From Camelimonas lactis (GTDB lineage Bacteria > Pseudomonadota > Alphaproteobacteria > Rhizobiales > Beijerinckiaceae): a stretch of 64,000 bases of DNA. Below the pieces are notes generated by a model. The model did not search any database. It saw only the letters and a program-made list of their open reading frames with translations, and was not told where the DNA came from. Positions within the stretch are counted from its first letter, which is position 1. Every line of letters begins with the position of its first letter. A program made the position numbers and the translations under genes. Where the stretch lies: NCBI RefSeq assembly GCF_004342915.1, contig NZ_SLWL01000001.1, positions 310,001-374,000 on the forward strand. The letters run 5' to 3'. This document shows, piece by piece, positions 32,884 through 45,623 of the stretch.

Positions 32884-33066
32884 ATGAGCCGTGATGATCC
32901 GCAGGCTTCGCGCCGGCGTCGCGCCCGTCAGAAGCGACAACGGGCATATGGGTTGCCTGGACTGGCTCAGGAAGGGGCGCGCGAGCACCGCCATGGGGCT
33001 GAGGCCGTTTGGCGCGAAGGTGAAGGCAAAGCGCCGGGCGCGCCATGGCTGACAGGGCCTGACTGA
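32884..33066 (+). CDS. possible small Arg-rich protein
   Basis: An ATG-started frame of 60 codons gives a protein with a basic N-terminal part (ASRRRRARQKRQR) and a mixed tail. It lies 52 bases after the DUF6065 gene on the same strand. No clear ribosome-binding site is seen and I do not recognise a family. It may be only a chance frame in GC-rich DNA. Confidence 0.2.
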   Translation: MSRDDPQASRRRRARQKRQRAYGLPGLAQEGAREHRHGAEAVWREGEGKAPGAPWLTGPD

Positions 33067-33100
33067 TCGCCCCGACCGCCGGGAGCCTGCGACGGGCCCG

Positions 33101-34234
33101 TTACATGGCGCTGGTGTCGACGTGGTCCTGCCAGGCGGCGCGGACGATTTCGTCGGCCAGCACCCTGGCCATGCAGGCGTAGCCGCGGTCGCTCATGTGG
33201 AACTCGTCCGACGCCAGCATGGCGCGCAGGGTGTCGGCGGAATCCTCGCCCCATTGCTGCATCAGGGCATAGCGGTTGAAGACGCAGGCGCGCTTTTTCA
33301 GGCCTGCGTCCTGGACCATGCGGACAAAGCGCTCGTAACGGGCCTTGTGGCGGATGGACGGGAAGAACTGCTGGTTCATCAAAATCAGGTCGGCCTGGGT
33401 GGCGTCTACCGAGGCGATGCCCTTCTCCAGCAGGGTTTTGAACGTCTCTTCGCCCACGTCCGAGAGGGCGTCGTTGGTGCCCACCTGCCAGATCACCAGG
33501 TCCGGATTGTGCGCCGCCAGCTCCCGCTCCAGCCGCGCCAGGGTCTGCACGGCGGTTTCACCGCCGACGCCAGAGACACGCAGGTCCACCCTGGCGTGCG
33601 GCAGCAGCCGCTCGATCTCTTTTTCAAGCTGGACCGGATAGGTCCGGTCCGGCGCCGTGGCGCCGACGCCTTCCGTCGTGGAGGAGCCTATGGCGAGAAT
33701 GCGCAGCGGCTTGCCCTCGGCCAGCCGCTGGCCGGTGTGGCGCAACGCGCCGGAAGTGGCGAGCAGCGGGCGGGCCGAGACGCAGTCCGGCGCGCTCAGA
33801 CGGGGGCGGATCATGGGGCGCGAAGGGGCGTCGCCGTGGGACATCTCCGGGATCTTTCGCTCAATGACGCGCCGCTTCCCCGGCTCGCCCGGGGCGAGGG
33901 CGTCGCCGCCAGGCGCGGACGGGGCAAGGGCCGCCGGCTTCGGGGGCGCCATCAGGGCGTCGCCCGCCGCAGCCATCATCACAGGGGGCGTCATGGCGGG
34001 CGTCACGGAGGCGATGGCGCTCACCACGGAGCCCCGCGCTTCGGGAGCGCGCGCCTCCTGGCCCGGCAGATCCCGGGCGCGCGCATGGGGCGGGCCGCCG
34101 GGAACCATCAGGCAACCGATGAAGAGGACATGAATCAGACCCCGGCGCCGTTGCGCTGGCTGGCCCGGCCGGGAACATGGGACTGACGGGCGCTGGCCCG
34201 TTGTGAGCGTGCGGTGGAGAACCATTCGAGACAA
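33101..34234 (-). CDS. secreted SGNH/GDSL hydrolase
   Basis: The catalytic domain (about residues 175-370 of up to 377) has the SGNH blocks: LAIGSSTTEGVG with the nucleophilic Ser, the GVGGETA Gly block, QVGTNDALSD with the Asn, and DEFHMSDRGYACM with the Asp-x-x-His pair. Such enzymes remove or transfer acyl groups on esters or glycans. A hydrophobic stretch GLIHVLFIGCLMVPGG near residue 32 looks like a signal sequence, followed by a long Pro/Ala-rich linker. The start (34234 or 34225) overlaps the end of opgC by about 90-100 bases. Confidence 0.8.
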   Translation of the reverse strand: MSRMVLHRTLTTGQRPSVPCSRPGQPAQRRRGLIHVLFIGCLMVPGGPPHARARDLPGQEARAPEARGSVVSAIASVTPAMTPPVMMAAAGDALMAPPKPAALAPSAPGGDALAPGEPGKRRVIERKIPEMSHGDAPSRPMIRPRLSAPDCVSARPLLATSGALRHTGQRLAEGKPLRILAIGSSTTEGVGATAPDRTYPVQLEKEIERLLPHARVDLRVSGVGGETAVQTLARLERELAAHNPDLVIWQVGTNDALSDVGEETFKTLLEKGIASVDATQADLILMNQQFFPSIRHKARYERFVRMVQDAGLKKRACVFNRYALMQQWGEDSADTLRAMLASDEFHMSDRGYACMARVLADEIVRAAWQDHVDTSAM

Positions 34235-35382
34235 CTTGCAAAGGCCACGAGCCCGACAATGCCCGCAACGACATAGACAACGCCCACAATGGGCGAACCA
34301 TGGCTGACTGCAAGCAGAATCTGTCCAAGCGCGCTGGCCAGGGAGCCGGCGGCAAACACCGCAAGGCCATGACGCCCCATCAGGGTGAGCTTGTCGGCGC
34401 CAGGCAGGCGCAGGATGGCTTCGCCCACGCGCATCTGGGACAGCACATAGGCCAGCGCCAGGAAGTGGAACATGCGGCCGAGGCCGAGATCGGTCTTGCT
34501 GAGGTCGACAAAGGCGCGGGCCCCGTCATACAGGCCAGGGAACTGGCCGAAGCCATTGGTGACGATGACCAGGCTGGCCAGCAGCCACGCGACCGAGAGG
34601 CCAAACAGGGTGGGCGAGAACGGCAGCTTGCGGCCGCGCCAGACCACGCCGCAAACAATGCCAATGGTGAACAGCAACTGCCAGCCCAGCGGATCGAAAA
34701 ACCAGCGCCCCTCGACCGGCCAGGTCGGCAGGCCAAAATCGGTCAGGCGCGACCAGGCGTAAATCGCGATCGAAATCGCCAGCGCCAGCGCCGGGCGCAC
34801 CCACGCCAGCATCAGCAGTGGAATCGCCACCAGCATCAGCAGGATGTACAGCGGCAGGATGTTGAAATAGCCGATCTGATGGCTGAGCAGCACCAGCCCG
34901 GCCAGCGCCCGCGCCGGCTCCATGAAGCTGATGTCGCGGCCGTGGTTGGTGGCCAGTTCGGTGATGCCGGTGGCGAGGAACGCCTGGCCGAACATCACCA
35001 GCGCCGCCAGCGTGAGCAGCAGGTGCACGCCATACAGCTTGACGGCGCGCTTGACGCAGCGCCGCGCCGTGCCAAACCAGTCGCCGGCGTTGAGCTTGGG
35101 GAAGTAGGCGAGGGCGACTGCAAGCCCCGACACGAAGACGAAGGCTTCGGCGGAATCGGAGAAGCCGAAGTTCTTCATGGTCAGGTGTTCGAGCAGATTG
35201 CCAGGCACGTGGTTGATGAAAATCACCACCAGCACGAGGCCGCGCCACATGTCGATGGTTTCAACCCGCCGGGTCGCCGGGGGCGCGTCAGCCTGCAGGC
35301 GCGCTTCACCGGGCATTTCCGCCGGTGGGACGGCAGCCGCCAGTCCTCTTGCGCCCGTGACGTCTGACGTTTCCAGATGCAT
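34135..35382 (-). CDS. opgC: OpgC-domain membrane acyltransferase-like protein
   Basis: The 415-residue protein has a short cytoplasmic N-terminus and about ten membrane helices. The start of the membrane domain (ETIDMWRGLVLVVIFINHVP then FGFSDSAEAFVFVSGLAVAL) is the hallmark of OpgC, the inner membrane protein that adds succinyl residues to osmoregulated periplasmic glucans. I chose ATG 35382. The gene overlaps the SGNH hydrolase gene, so the two probably act on the same envelope glycan, one on each side of an ester. Confidence 0.85.
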   Translation of the reverse strand: MHLETSDVTGARGLAAAVPPAEMPGEARLQADAPPATRRVETIDMWRGLVLVVIFINHVPGNLLEHLTMKNFGFSDSAEAFVFVSGLAVALAYFPKLNAGDWFGTARRCVKRAVKLYGVHLLLTLAALVMFGQAFLATGITELATNHGRDISFMEPARALAGLVLLSHQIGYFNILPLYILLMLVAIPLLMLAWVRPALALAISIAIYAWSRLTDFGLPTWPVEGRWFFDPLGWQLLFTIGIVCGVVWRGRKLPFSPTLFGLSVAWLLASLVIVTNGFGQFPGLYDGARAFVDLSKTDLGLGRMFHFLALAYVLSQMRVGEAILRLPGADKLTLMGRHGLAVFAAGSLASALGQILLAVSHGSPIVGVVYVVAGIVGLVAFASCLEWFSTARSQRASARQSHVPGRASQRNGAGV

Positions 35383-35745
35383 TGCTGGGTCCCTGTCATT
35401 CCGGCGTTGGCGCCAGGCCAAGGGCCAGGGCGTCGACCGATCCCGAAAAAAAGCGATCCGGCCAGAAGCGGAAAGCGCATCATCGCAACCTGACCCGGAT
35501 TTGGGTCGGCAATTGGGCGCCTGTCTGTACAAACTGCATGCCAAAGCGCGCCGCGATGCGCAGCGCACATATCATTGGCCCGCAGCCATGCAAAATCATG
35601 CGATATATCCATTGGCCCATTGCCGGTTTCGGGCGCTGGGGATAGAGCCTGCCTGCCGTTTTCTCTCAACAAGATGTGACGACGCCGCGCGCGCGGAAGT
35701 CCGCGGAAGTCGTTGTCATGTGGCGATCGCCGCCAGGTCCTTTCC
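35383..35745. other. intergenic region between opgC and the EamA gene
   Basis: This 363-bp region between divergent genes should hold both promoters. A direct repeat CATTGGCCC occurs twice (35573-35581 and 35610-35618), each preceded by an ATATC-like sequence; its meaning is unknown. No RNA gene was recognised. Confidence 0.35.
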
Positions 35746-36636
35746 ATGAACATCCGTGATTTTGTCCTTCTCGTGCTGATCTGTCTGGCGTGGGCGTTCA
35801 GCACCGTGCTCAGCAAGGTGGTGATCTCGGAGCTGAACGCGCCGCCGCTGTTCTATGCGGCGGCGCGCTTCACGGTGGTGGCGCTGGTGTGCGCGCCATG
35901 GCTGTTTCCGGCGCCGAAGCCGCTGTGGCGGGTGATGGTGGTTGGCCTGTGCATGGGGGCGGGCAGCTTCGCGCTGGTGTTCATCGGCCTGGAGACAGCG
36001 ACGCCGTCGGCCACCGCCATCGTCAGCCAGCTTGGCGTGCCGATCACCACCATCCTGTCCGTGATCGTGCTCGGCGAGGTTATCGGCTGGCGGCGCAGGC
36101 TGGGCATTTTGCTGGCGTTCACCGGCACCATGCTGGTGATGTGGGATCCGCGCGGCGTCAGCGCCTCGACAGGCCTGGCCTTCGTGGCGGCGGCGGCCGT
36201 ATGCTCCTCTGTCGGCGCCATCATGATGCGGCAGATGTCGAAGGTGCGGCCGTTGCAATTCCAGGCGTGGGTGGGGCTGGTGAGCGCCGTGCCGCTGGCG
36301 CTCGGCACGCTGCTGCTGGAGGAGCAGGTGCTGCCACGGGCGATCAATGGCGGCTGGATGCTGTTCTTCGCCGTGATGTTCGCCGCCCTGGTCGTCTCGG
36401 TCTGCGCCCACACCACCTATTACGGCCTCATCAAGAAATACGAGGCCAGCCTGATCGCCCCGCTCACCCTGATGTGCCCGCTGTTCACAATCGCCCTCGG
36501 CATGGCGATGACGGGCGACCGGCTGACGGTCGGCACGGTGCTGGGCTCGTCCATCGCCCTCGGCGGCGTGCTGCTGATCGCCGTGCGGCGCAACAGCAAG
36601 CTGCCGATTTCGCGCACGGCGGCGGCGACCCGGTAG
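35746..36636 (+). CDS. EamA-family DMT transporter
   Basis: The 296-residue protein has ten predicted helices arranged as two EamA repeats. Typical parts are LICLAWAFSTVLSKVVISEL at the start of repeat one, TATPSATAIVSQLGVPITTI, and FAVMFAALVVSVCAHTTYYG in repeat two. Such drug/metabolite transporters export or exchange small metabolites such as amino acids. Substrate unknown. It lies upstream of the methionine group but is separated from it by a probable operator region. Confidence 0.82.
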   Translation: MNIRDFVLLVLICLAWAFSTVLSKVVISELNAPPLFYAAARFTVVALVCAPWLFPAPKPLWRVMVVGLCMGAGSFALVFIGLETATPSATAIVSQLGVPITTILSVIVLGEVIGWRRRLGILLAFTGTMLVMWDPRGVSASTGLAFVAAAAVCSSVGAIMMRQMSKVRPLQFQAWVGLVSAVPLALGTLLLEEQVLPRAINGGWMLFFAVMFAALVVSVCAHTTYYGLIKKYEASLIAPLTLMCPLFTIALGMAMTGDRLTVGTVLGSSIALGGVLLIAVRRNSKLPISRTAAATR

Positions 36637-36676
36637 GCGCCCGGCGGCGGTTTCCAGACACATTCGCCGCTTGACC

Positions 36677-36696
36677 ATATAAAGATATGTTTATAT
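36677..36696 (+). promoter_or_regulatory. inverted repeat operator upstream of arsR-MT/metF/metH
   Basis: ATATAAA and TTTATAT form a perfect 7-bp inverted repeat around the spacer GATATG. It lies about 60 bases ahead of the ArsR-methyltransferase start and is the only AT-rich patch in the area. The form (AT-rich dyad of about 20 bp) is what ArsR-family dimers bind, so it is a probable autoregulatory site. Confidence 0.65.
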
Positions 36697-36754
36697 CTAT
36701 CTCGCAACGCTGGTTTCAGCGCCGGGGCGCCGCCGCGCGCCCCGGTTTCCTGCC

Positions 36755-37786
36755 ATGGGGTTGCGCGTGTCCGCCGCTGACAACGTCTCTTTTGACGCCA
36801 TTCTCGTCGCGCTGAAGGCGGCGGCGGAAGAAACGCGTCTGCGCATCCTGTATCTGCTGGCGCGGGGCGAGTTCAGCGTTTCCGACCTCACCGACATTCT
36901 CGGCCAGTCGCAGCCGCGCATTTCCCGCCATCTTCGCCTGTTGTGCGAGGCTGGCCTGGTGGAGCGGCGGCGCGAGGGGGCCTGGGCGTTTTTCCGCCTG
37001 GCTGGCGGCGGCGGCCTGCCTGCGCCGCTGCGGGCGCTGGTTGACGCCCTGCCGCAGGACGACGCGCTGCTGGCCCGTGATCTTGAGCGCCTGGCCCAGG
37101 TGCGTGAGGAACGCGCCCGCGCCGCCAGCGCCTGGTTCGCCCGCATCGCGCCGGAGTGGGACCAGCTGCGCTCGCTGCACGCGCCGGAAGCGGCGGTGGA
37201 GCAGGCGATCCGCGATCTGGTTGGCCCGGCGCCGGTGCGCGCCCTGCTTGATCTCGGCGCCGGCACCGGGCGCATGTTGCAGCTGCTGGCGCCGCAGGCG
37301 CAGCGCCTTGTCGGCGTCGACGCCAGCCCGGCCATGTTGCAGGTGGCGCGCGCCAATCTGGAGCGGGCGGGCATTACCCGCGCCGAATTGCGCCAGGGCG
37401 ACATCAACGCCCTCGACGTGGAGCGCGGCGCCTTCGACCTGGTGGTGGTGCACCAGGTGCTGCACTTTCTTGACGATCCCGGCCGCGCCCTGCGCGAGGC
37501 CGCCTCGGCGCTGGCGCCGGGCGGGCGACTGCTGGCGGTCGATTTCGCCACGCACGAACACGAGTTTCTCCGCACCGGGCACCAGCACCGGCGCCTGGGG
37601 TTTGACGATGCGCAGATGGCGGCCTGGTTCACCGCCGCCGGGCTTGAGCCGCAACCGGGCGTGCGTTTGCCTGGCGGTGGAGCGGATGGTCTGGAGGGCG
37701 GCCTGACGGTCGTGCTGTGGCTGGCCCGCGATCCGCGCGTCATTACAGACTGGTCGCCGGGCGACCGGAATTCAGGGGTTGCATGA
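36755..37786 (+). CDS. ArsR-type regulator fused to a SAM-dependent methyltransferase
   Basis: The 343-residue protein joins an ArsR winged helix-turn-helix (residues about 10-95; core EFSVSDLTDILGQSQPRISR followed by HLRLLCEAGLVERRREG) to a class I methyltransferase domain (about 150-330; SAM loop LLDLGAGTGRMLQLLAP). No CxC metal site is seen in the HTH part, so it is not a metal sensor of the usual ArsR kind. It overlaps metF (ATGA) and precedes metH. This arrangement suggests a regulator that reads SAM or SAH through the methyltransferase domain and controls methionine synthesis. Confidence 0.88.
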   Translation: MGLRVSAADNVSFDAILVALKAAAEETRLRILYLLARGEFSVSDLTDILGQSQPRISRHLRLLCEAGLVERRREGAWAFFRLAGGGGLPAPLRALVDALPQDDALLARDLERLAQVREERARAASAWFARIAPEWDQLRSLHAPEAAVEQAIRDLVGPAPVRALLDLGAGTGRMLQLLAPQAQRLVGVDASPAMLQVARANLERAGITRAELRQGDINALDVERGAFDLVVVHQVLHFLDDPGRALREAASALAPGGRLLAVDFATHEHEFLRTGHQHRRLGFDDAQMAAWFTAAGLEPQPGVRLPGGGADGLEGGLTVVLWLARDPRVITDWSPGDRNSGVA

Positions 37787-38736
37787 TGATTGCCCAGGGA
37801 ACACGGGACGGGACGCGCGCGGCGGCGCGCCAGGGCGGGCGTCCGAGCCGCGACAACCTGCGCGCGCCGCGCGCCTCATTCGAGTTCTTTCCGCCGAAAA
37901 CGCCGGCCATGGAGGAGCAGCTGTGGAGCGCCATCCGCCGGCTGGAGCCGATGCGGCCGCATTTCGTCTCCGTCACCTACGGCGCTGGCGGCTCCACCCG
38001 CGAGCGCACCCACGCCACGGTGAAGCGCATTGTCGATGAAACGGCGCTGACGCCCGCCGCGCATCTCACCTGCGTCGCAGCCTCGCGCGATGAGGTGGAT
38101 GAGGTGATCCGTGGTTACCACGCCGCTGGCGTGCGCCACATCGTGGCGTTGCGTGGCGACGCCATCGAGGGCCCCGGCCACGCCTTCCACGCCCACCCAC
38201 AGGGTTATCAGTCATCAGCCGACCTGGTGGCCGGCATTCGCGCCATTGGCGATTTCGAGGTGTCGGTGTCCGCTTACCCGGAAAAGCACCCGGAAAGCCC
38301 CGATCTCGACGCCGACATCGACATGCTGAAACGCAAGATCGACGCCGGCGCCACCCGGGCCATCACCCAGTTCTTTTTCGATAACGACGTCTACTTCCGC
38401 TTCATCGACCGGGCGCAGGCGCGCGGCGTGGACATTCCGATCGTGCCGGGGCTGCTTCCCGTGCAGAATTTCACCCAGGCGGCCAGCTTCGCCGCCCGCA
38501 CCGGCGCCAGTGTGCCGGGCTGGCTGGCGCAGCGCTTCGAGGGGCTGGACAATGACCCGGAAACCCGGCGGCTGATCGCCTCCGCCGTGGTGAGCGAGCA
38601 GGCGGCGGAGCTGATTGATCGCGGCGTGGAGGACATCCACTTCTACACCATGAACCGGGCCGACCTGGTCTATGCGGTGTGCCATCTGCTGGGCCTGCGC
38701 CCGGCCGCCGGAGCCTCCAGCCAGCCGGCGGGTTGA
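37783..38736 (+). CDS. metF: 5,10-methylenetetrahydrofolate reductase
   Basis: The 317-residue flavoprotein makes 5-methyl-tetrahydrofolate, the methyl donor for MetH. The N-terminal strand [11 protein letters not shown] holds the catalytic Glu (E34), and [27 protein letters not shown] and [14 protein letters not shown] line the FAD/folate barrel; GLLPVQNF is also conserved. Start chosen at ATG 37783, overlapping the stop of the regulator gene. About 25 residues precede the conserved domain, slightly more than in E. coli MetF. Confidence 0.94.
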   Translation: MMIAQGTRDGTRAAARQGGRPSRDNLRAPRASFEFFPPKTPAMEEQLWSAIRRLEPMRPHFVSVTYGAGGSTRERTHATVKRIVDETALTPAAHLTCVAASRDEVDEVIRGYHAAGVRHIVALRGDAIEGPGHAFHAHPQGYQSSADLVAGIRAIGDFEVSVSAYPEKHPESPDLDADIDMLKRKIDAGATRAITQFFFDNDVYFRFIDRAQARGVDIPIVPGLLPVQNFTQAASFAARTGASVPGWLAQRFEGLDNDPETRRLIASAVVSEQAAELIDRGVEDIHFYTMNRADLVYAVCHLLGLRPAAGASSQPAG

Positions 38737-38866
38737 CGCCAGCCCTGTCCTGATGCGGCCGCCGCATGGGACGATTCATGTTAAAACGGGCGCGCGGCGG
38801 AGCCCGGCAGTCTGCCGGCTCCCTCCGCAGCCCCAGCCGGCGCTTTTCGCGCAACCGGATCAAGCC

Positions 38867-42640
<3,774 letters not shown>

Positions 42641-42672
42641 GGCCGTCGGGCCAAGGTGACGCCAGGTTGATG

Positions 42673-42701
42673 GCGGCGCGCTGCCGGCAGGCGCGCGCCG
42701 C
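42673..42701 (+). terminator. GC-rich hairpin after metH
   Basis: GCGGCGCG and CGCGCCGC pair over 8 bp, and the loop holds the smaller palindrome CTGCCGGCAG. It lies 32 bases after the metH stop. The T content after it is low (TGTGGGCTTTCG), so it may be a weak or Rho-assisted end signal. Confidence 0.35.
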
Positions 42702-42823
42702 TGTGGGCTTTCGCGGAAAATGGCCGCTGTCACGCGATGTGTAACAGCACGAGGATGTGCGGAAATTTCGGAAAGTGACCCCTTTTAGGACGAAGCGGGC
42801 TCAGCTTCCACGAACTTACGGCG

Positions 42824-43870
42824 TCAATTAGCTGTATAAGTGATTTTCGCCGATCTACCCTTGGGGGCGGGCGACGTGTCGTAAGCAATTGTGAATTCTG
42901 GTGTTGCCGTATTTTGACTTGCGGTGGCGGACAGATTGCACAGGCCGCTGCTCCAGACTGTTGGAGATGCGTAATCGACGCGTCTTGTATTCGAATTCAA
43001 AAATTTTGTGTCCCCTTGCAATTTTGTTGTATCAGGAAGCATATCGCAGGATGTTACATTGAATGTTTGCATTGATATTAGCGTGTATTTTGATAGAAAA
43101 ATTTCCGAATCATATTGTGTCCATGGTGTGCCTTGGGCGCCAAAGCGTGGCGCTCCGCGGTACATGCCTTCTGCCAAGCCTTGCCCCGTATCGTTTGTCA
43201 TGTAAAAATTGACCATATAATTTGGCCAGTTCGACGACCAGTCAAGTATAATAATGACATTCCCATTTATATTTGCAAACGCAGACCCTGTGCGCCAAGT
43301 AGGCGAAAATTGAGGCGCTTGCATGTTGAATGCCCAGAATTGGAGCCAGCCGTCATTTCCGTTTGTCATGCCGTCTGTCAGGAATATCGTCTGGCCTGAT
43401 ATGTTTTTTGGAATAGGATAAGGCGAGGGGGAGAAGCCAAGAGGCGGATACGTGAAGCGTGTCGTCATGTTAAGCGGCGCAGCGCTTTCATAAGAAATGA
43501 CCAGGTCATGATTCCCGTTTGATGTATCCATCAAATCTGTCCCCTTATAGATTGAGCCGTCGCGGTTGTACCGGGGCAGCGTGCAAGCAGGGACGGGTTT
43601 GTAAGTACTATTATCTGGCTGCAGGATTCCTTGGGTCTCCGAGATGACAAAGCCAAGGCCAGGAATTTGATCGTTCGGACCTAAAAATATAACGCATTTG
43701 GAAGAAACATAAAGTCCGAAGGGTGTCGGCACGTAATCAGCCGGGATGTTTGTTGGCCTGACGGGGAAGCGCGCTTTCGCGCCCGGACTGGGCGCCGCCT
43801 CACTGGCGCCGGGCATGATGAGGGCGAGTGAAAGCAACGGGATGGCCAGTTTCGAAATCAGATTCCGCAT
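42824..43870 (-). CDS. secreted protein of unrecognised family, paralogue 1
   Basis: The 348-residue protein starts at ATG 43870 (a GTG nine bases upstream is also possible). Residues 1-25 are a signal peptide (core LAIPLLSLALIMPGA). The mature protein begins near the motif NIPADYVPTPFGLYV and contains cysteines in SKCVIF, PACTLPRY, TSCDMLPD and GLCNLS. It ends in GRSAKITYTAN. The fourfold Cys pattern, the IPA-Y-TPFGL motif and the C-terminal RSA-IT recur in paralogue 2, but overall identity is low. The DNA is much AT-richer than the flanks. I do not recognise the family; an envelope-surface or secreted role is an inference from the signal peptide alone. Confidence 0.75.
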   Translation of the reverse strand: MRNLISKLAIPLLSLALIMPGASEAAPSPGAKARFPVRPTNIPADYVPTPFGLYVSSKCVIFLGPNDQIPGLGFVISETQGILQPDNSTYKPVPACTLPRYNRDGSIYKGTDLMDTSNGNHDLVISYESAAPLNMTTRFTYPPLGFSPSPYPIPKNISGQTIFLTDGMTNGNDGWLQFWAFNMQAPQFSPTWRTGSAFANINGNVIIILDWSSNWPNYMVNFYMTNDTGQGLAEGMYRGAPRFGAQGTPWTQYDSEIFLSKYTLISMQTFNVTSCDMLPDTTKLQGDTKFLNSNTRRVDYASPTVWSSGLCNLSATASQNTATPEFTIAYDTSPAPKGRSAKITYTAN

Positions 43871-44306
43871 GTTGTTCACCAGAGGTTGATGGAGTCCTTC
43901 CAGTCTGGCGGTATTGAAGTTTGTTGTCAGAATATGTTTAGTTCATATATTTTAGGGAGATTCTCAAAGAATCTGAGCTTATTTACAGGCGAGAAGATTT
44001 TTTGTGTGGTTCCGCGTGTTGTTGGAGCTTGTGTCCTGCCAAAATCGATCGTCTGGAGCCTATCTTGAAATCTATCCGACAGAGCCGATCCGGCGGTTCT
44101 TTGCACGTCTCCCATCGACCATTGTGCCGGCATTAACGGATGCCGGCGGCGTTTGCCTCCTCACGGGAATCCCCCGGCAGTTTCTGACCGCCGAATTCCC
44201 GGAGCGGGCTTTGATAAGGCTGTCGCGTCGGACTGCCGGGTGAGGGCGTTGGGGCGGTTTTGCCGCCTGTGCGGGACCAGCCCGAACGGGCGTGGGTGGC
44301 GCAGAC
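43871..44306. other. AT-rich to GC-rich transition between paralogues
   Basis: The first 160 bases are AT-rich and should hold the promoter of paralogue 1. They include the small inverted repeat AGATTC-TCAAA-GAATCT (43958-43974). From about 44080 the composition returns to GC-rich, consistent with chromosomal sequence. No gene was recognised. Confidence 0.35.
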
Positions 44307-44371
44307 GTGGGAGGCTGGCTGGCGCCGGCGCTGAACTATGACCCGAAGGCCTATGGCGTGAGCGCGCCTGA
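44307..44371 (+). pseudogene. remnant of a second metH 3' end
   Basis: These 65 bases match the last 66 bases of metH (42575-42640) at about 55 of 66 positions with one single-base deletion. In the metH-like frame they read GWLAPALNYDPKAYGVSAPE, against [19 protein letters not shown] in MetH; the deletion shifts the stop out of frame. No further metH similarity was found upstream. The remnant lies 178 bases from the end of paralogue 2, nearly the same as the 183 bases between metH and paralogue 1. Confidence 0.75.
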
Positions 44372-44549
44372 AACGACGTGCGCGTGCTCCCGGATGGGCG
44401 TCTGTCTGGCGAATAGGCAAAGGCGATGGGCCCTGGCGCAACGCTTTTGGGACACGACTGAGTGCGCGGCGCACGTTATCGGTAGTTGAAAGGGGAGGCT
44501 GATGTCCCGTCGCGCCCGGTCCAGGACGCGACGTTTGTCATGGCGCCCC

Positions 44550-45623
44550 TCAGTTGTCCTTAAAGGTAATGACAGCAGAGCGGGAGACGGGAGCAGGTTG
44601 GGCTCCAAAGACCAGGTCCATGTTCACGCTGTTGGTGTTGGTGGCTGGCCTGATATTTATATGTACATTGCACGACGCTGGGCTGTTGCTGACATTATTT
44701 GGATTCGTAATATATTTTTTTGTGTTGGGATATGTCCTGAAGACGTTCGGATCCATCAGGGCTGCCGTAACCGACAGGGGAATTGTGGTCATGCCATCGC
44801 ATGGTGAGTCACCATAAATTTTAACGCCAGCGAGCACCGCTTCATGTAATATAGCTGGAGCGTCAAACACCATTTGACCGAGCGACCCTTTGTTTGTGCC
44901 ATTAGACGTGGCGTACAATGACGCAGTTAGAGCGTCTTTATACGAAGCGCCATAAGCTGATCCAATATATGTGAAGCTCTGACCAGTTGTTGTTTTTGTG
45001 CTAATAAAGATAACATTGTTCTTGATATTAGGAATCATGGAGGCGGTGGCCCAGACGCCCTCATGGAATGGCATGTTCCATCCAAGTACGCTGTATAAAC
45101 CGGAAGGGTTGAGCGTATATTGATAGTTGATCGCGCCCCCGGTTATCAGAAATAGAGTTTGGTTGGCGCCAAGCGTGGGCGTTGGAAGCGCGCCTTCAAT
45201 AAGTACATTTGTGGAAAAAAAATTGTATGGGGAGCCTGTAAGTGGAGGTCCATCGGTAACAGATCGGACGATGGTTGTGTCCATGAGAGACACCAAGCTT
45301 GTTGAATTATCTATTATTCTGCCATAGTCAGTGTATCGTGGCTTTGTACAGCTCGGAATGTCCTCATATTTATCTGTCTTTGGATAATATATCTGTTCTT
45401 TGACAATTTGGGCGCCTGACGGCAGCCGGATATAGCAGGACGGGTCAACGAGGCCGAAGGGCGTCCGCAGATAGTTTGCCGGAATGTCCGTGACGCGGGT
45501 TTGCGGCGTCGCGCGATGCGCCCGCTCCGGTGTTGGTCGATCAGCTGCCTGGCTCGCAAGCGGTGACAATGCCGCGATAAATGTGGCGAGGATGGCAATT
45601 CGTGAAATATCGATGAACATCAT
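44550..45623 (-). CDS. secreted protein of unrecognised family, paralogue 2
   Basis: The 357-residue protein has a signal peptide (core IAILATFIAALSPLASQAA). The start is one of two adjacent ATGs (45623/45620) behind GGGGA; the open frame extends further to 45755 without conservation. Shared features with paralogue 1 are DIPANYLRTPFGLV after the signal peptide, four cysteines (PSCYIR, PSCTKPRY, SPCDGM, PASCNVH), SLMDTT (compare DLMDTS), NQTLFLITGG (compare GQTIFLTDGM), and the end SRSAVITFKDN. The DNA is AT-rich like that of paralogue 1. Function unknown. Confidence 0.75.
   Translation of the reverse strand: MMFIDISRIAILATFIAALSPLASQAADRPTPERAHRATPQTRVTDIPANYLRTPFGLVDPSCYIRLPSGAQIVKEQIYYPKTDKYEDIPSCTKPRYTDYGRIIDNSTSLVSLMDTTIVRSVTDGPPLTGSPYNFFSTNVLIEGALPTPTLGANQTLFLITGGAINYQYTLNPSGLYSVLGWNMPFHEGVWATASMIPNIKNNVIFISTKTTTGQSFTYIGSAYGASYKDALTASLYATSNGTNKGSLGQMVFDAPAILHEAVLAGVKIYGDSPCDGMTTIPLSVTAALMDPNVFRTYPNTKKYITNPNNVSNSPASCNVHINIRPATNTNSVNMDLVFGAQPAPVSRSAVITFKDN

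Noticed and set aside
38737-38866. Possible SAM or cobalamin riboswitch before metH
   Set aside because: The 130 bases between metF and metH lack the conserved B12-box or SAM core sequences.
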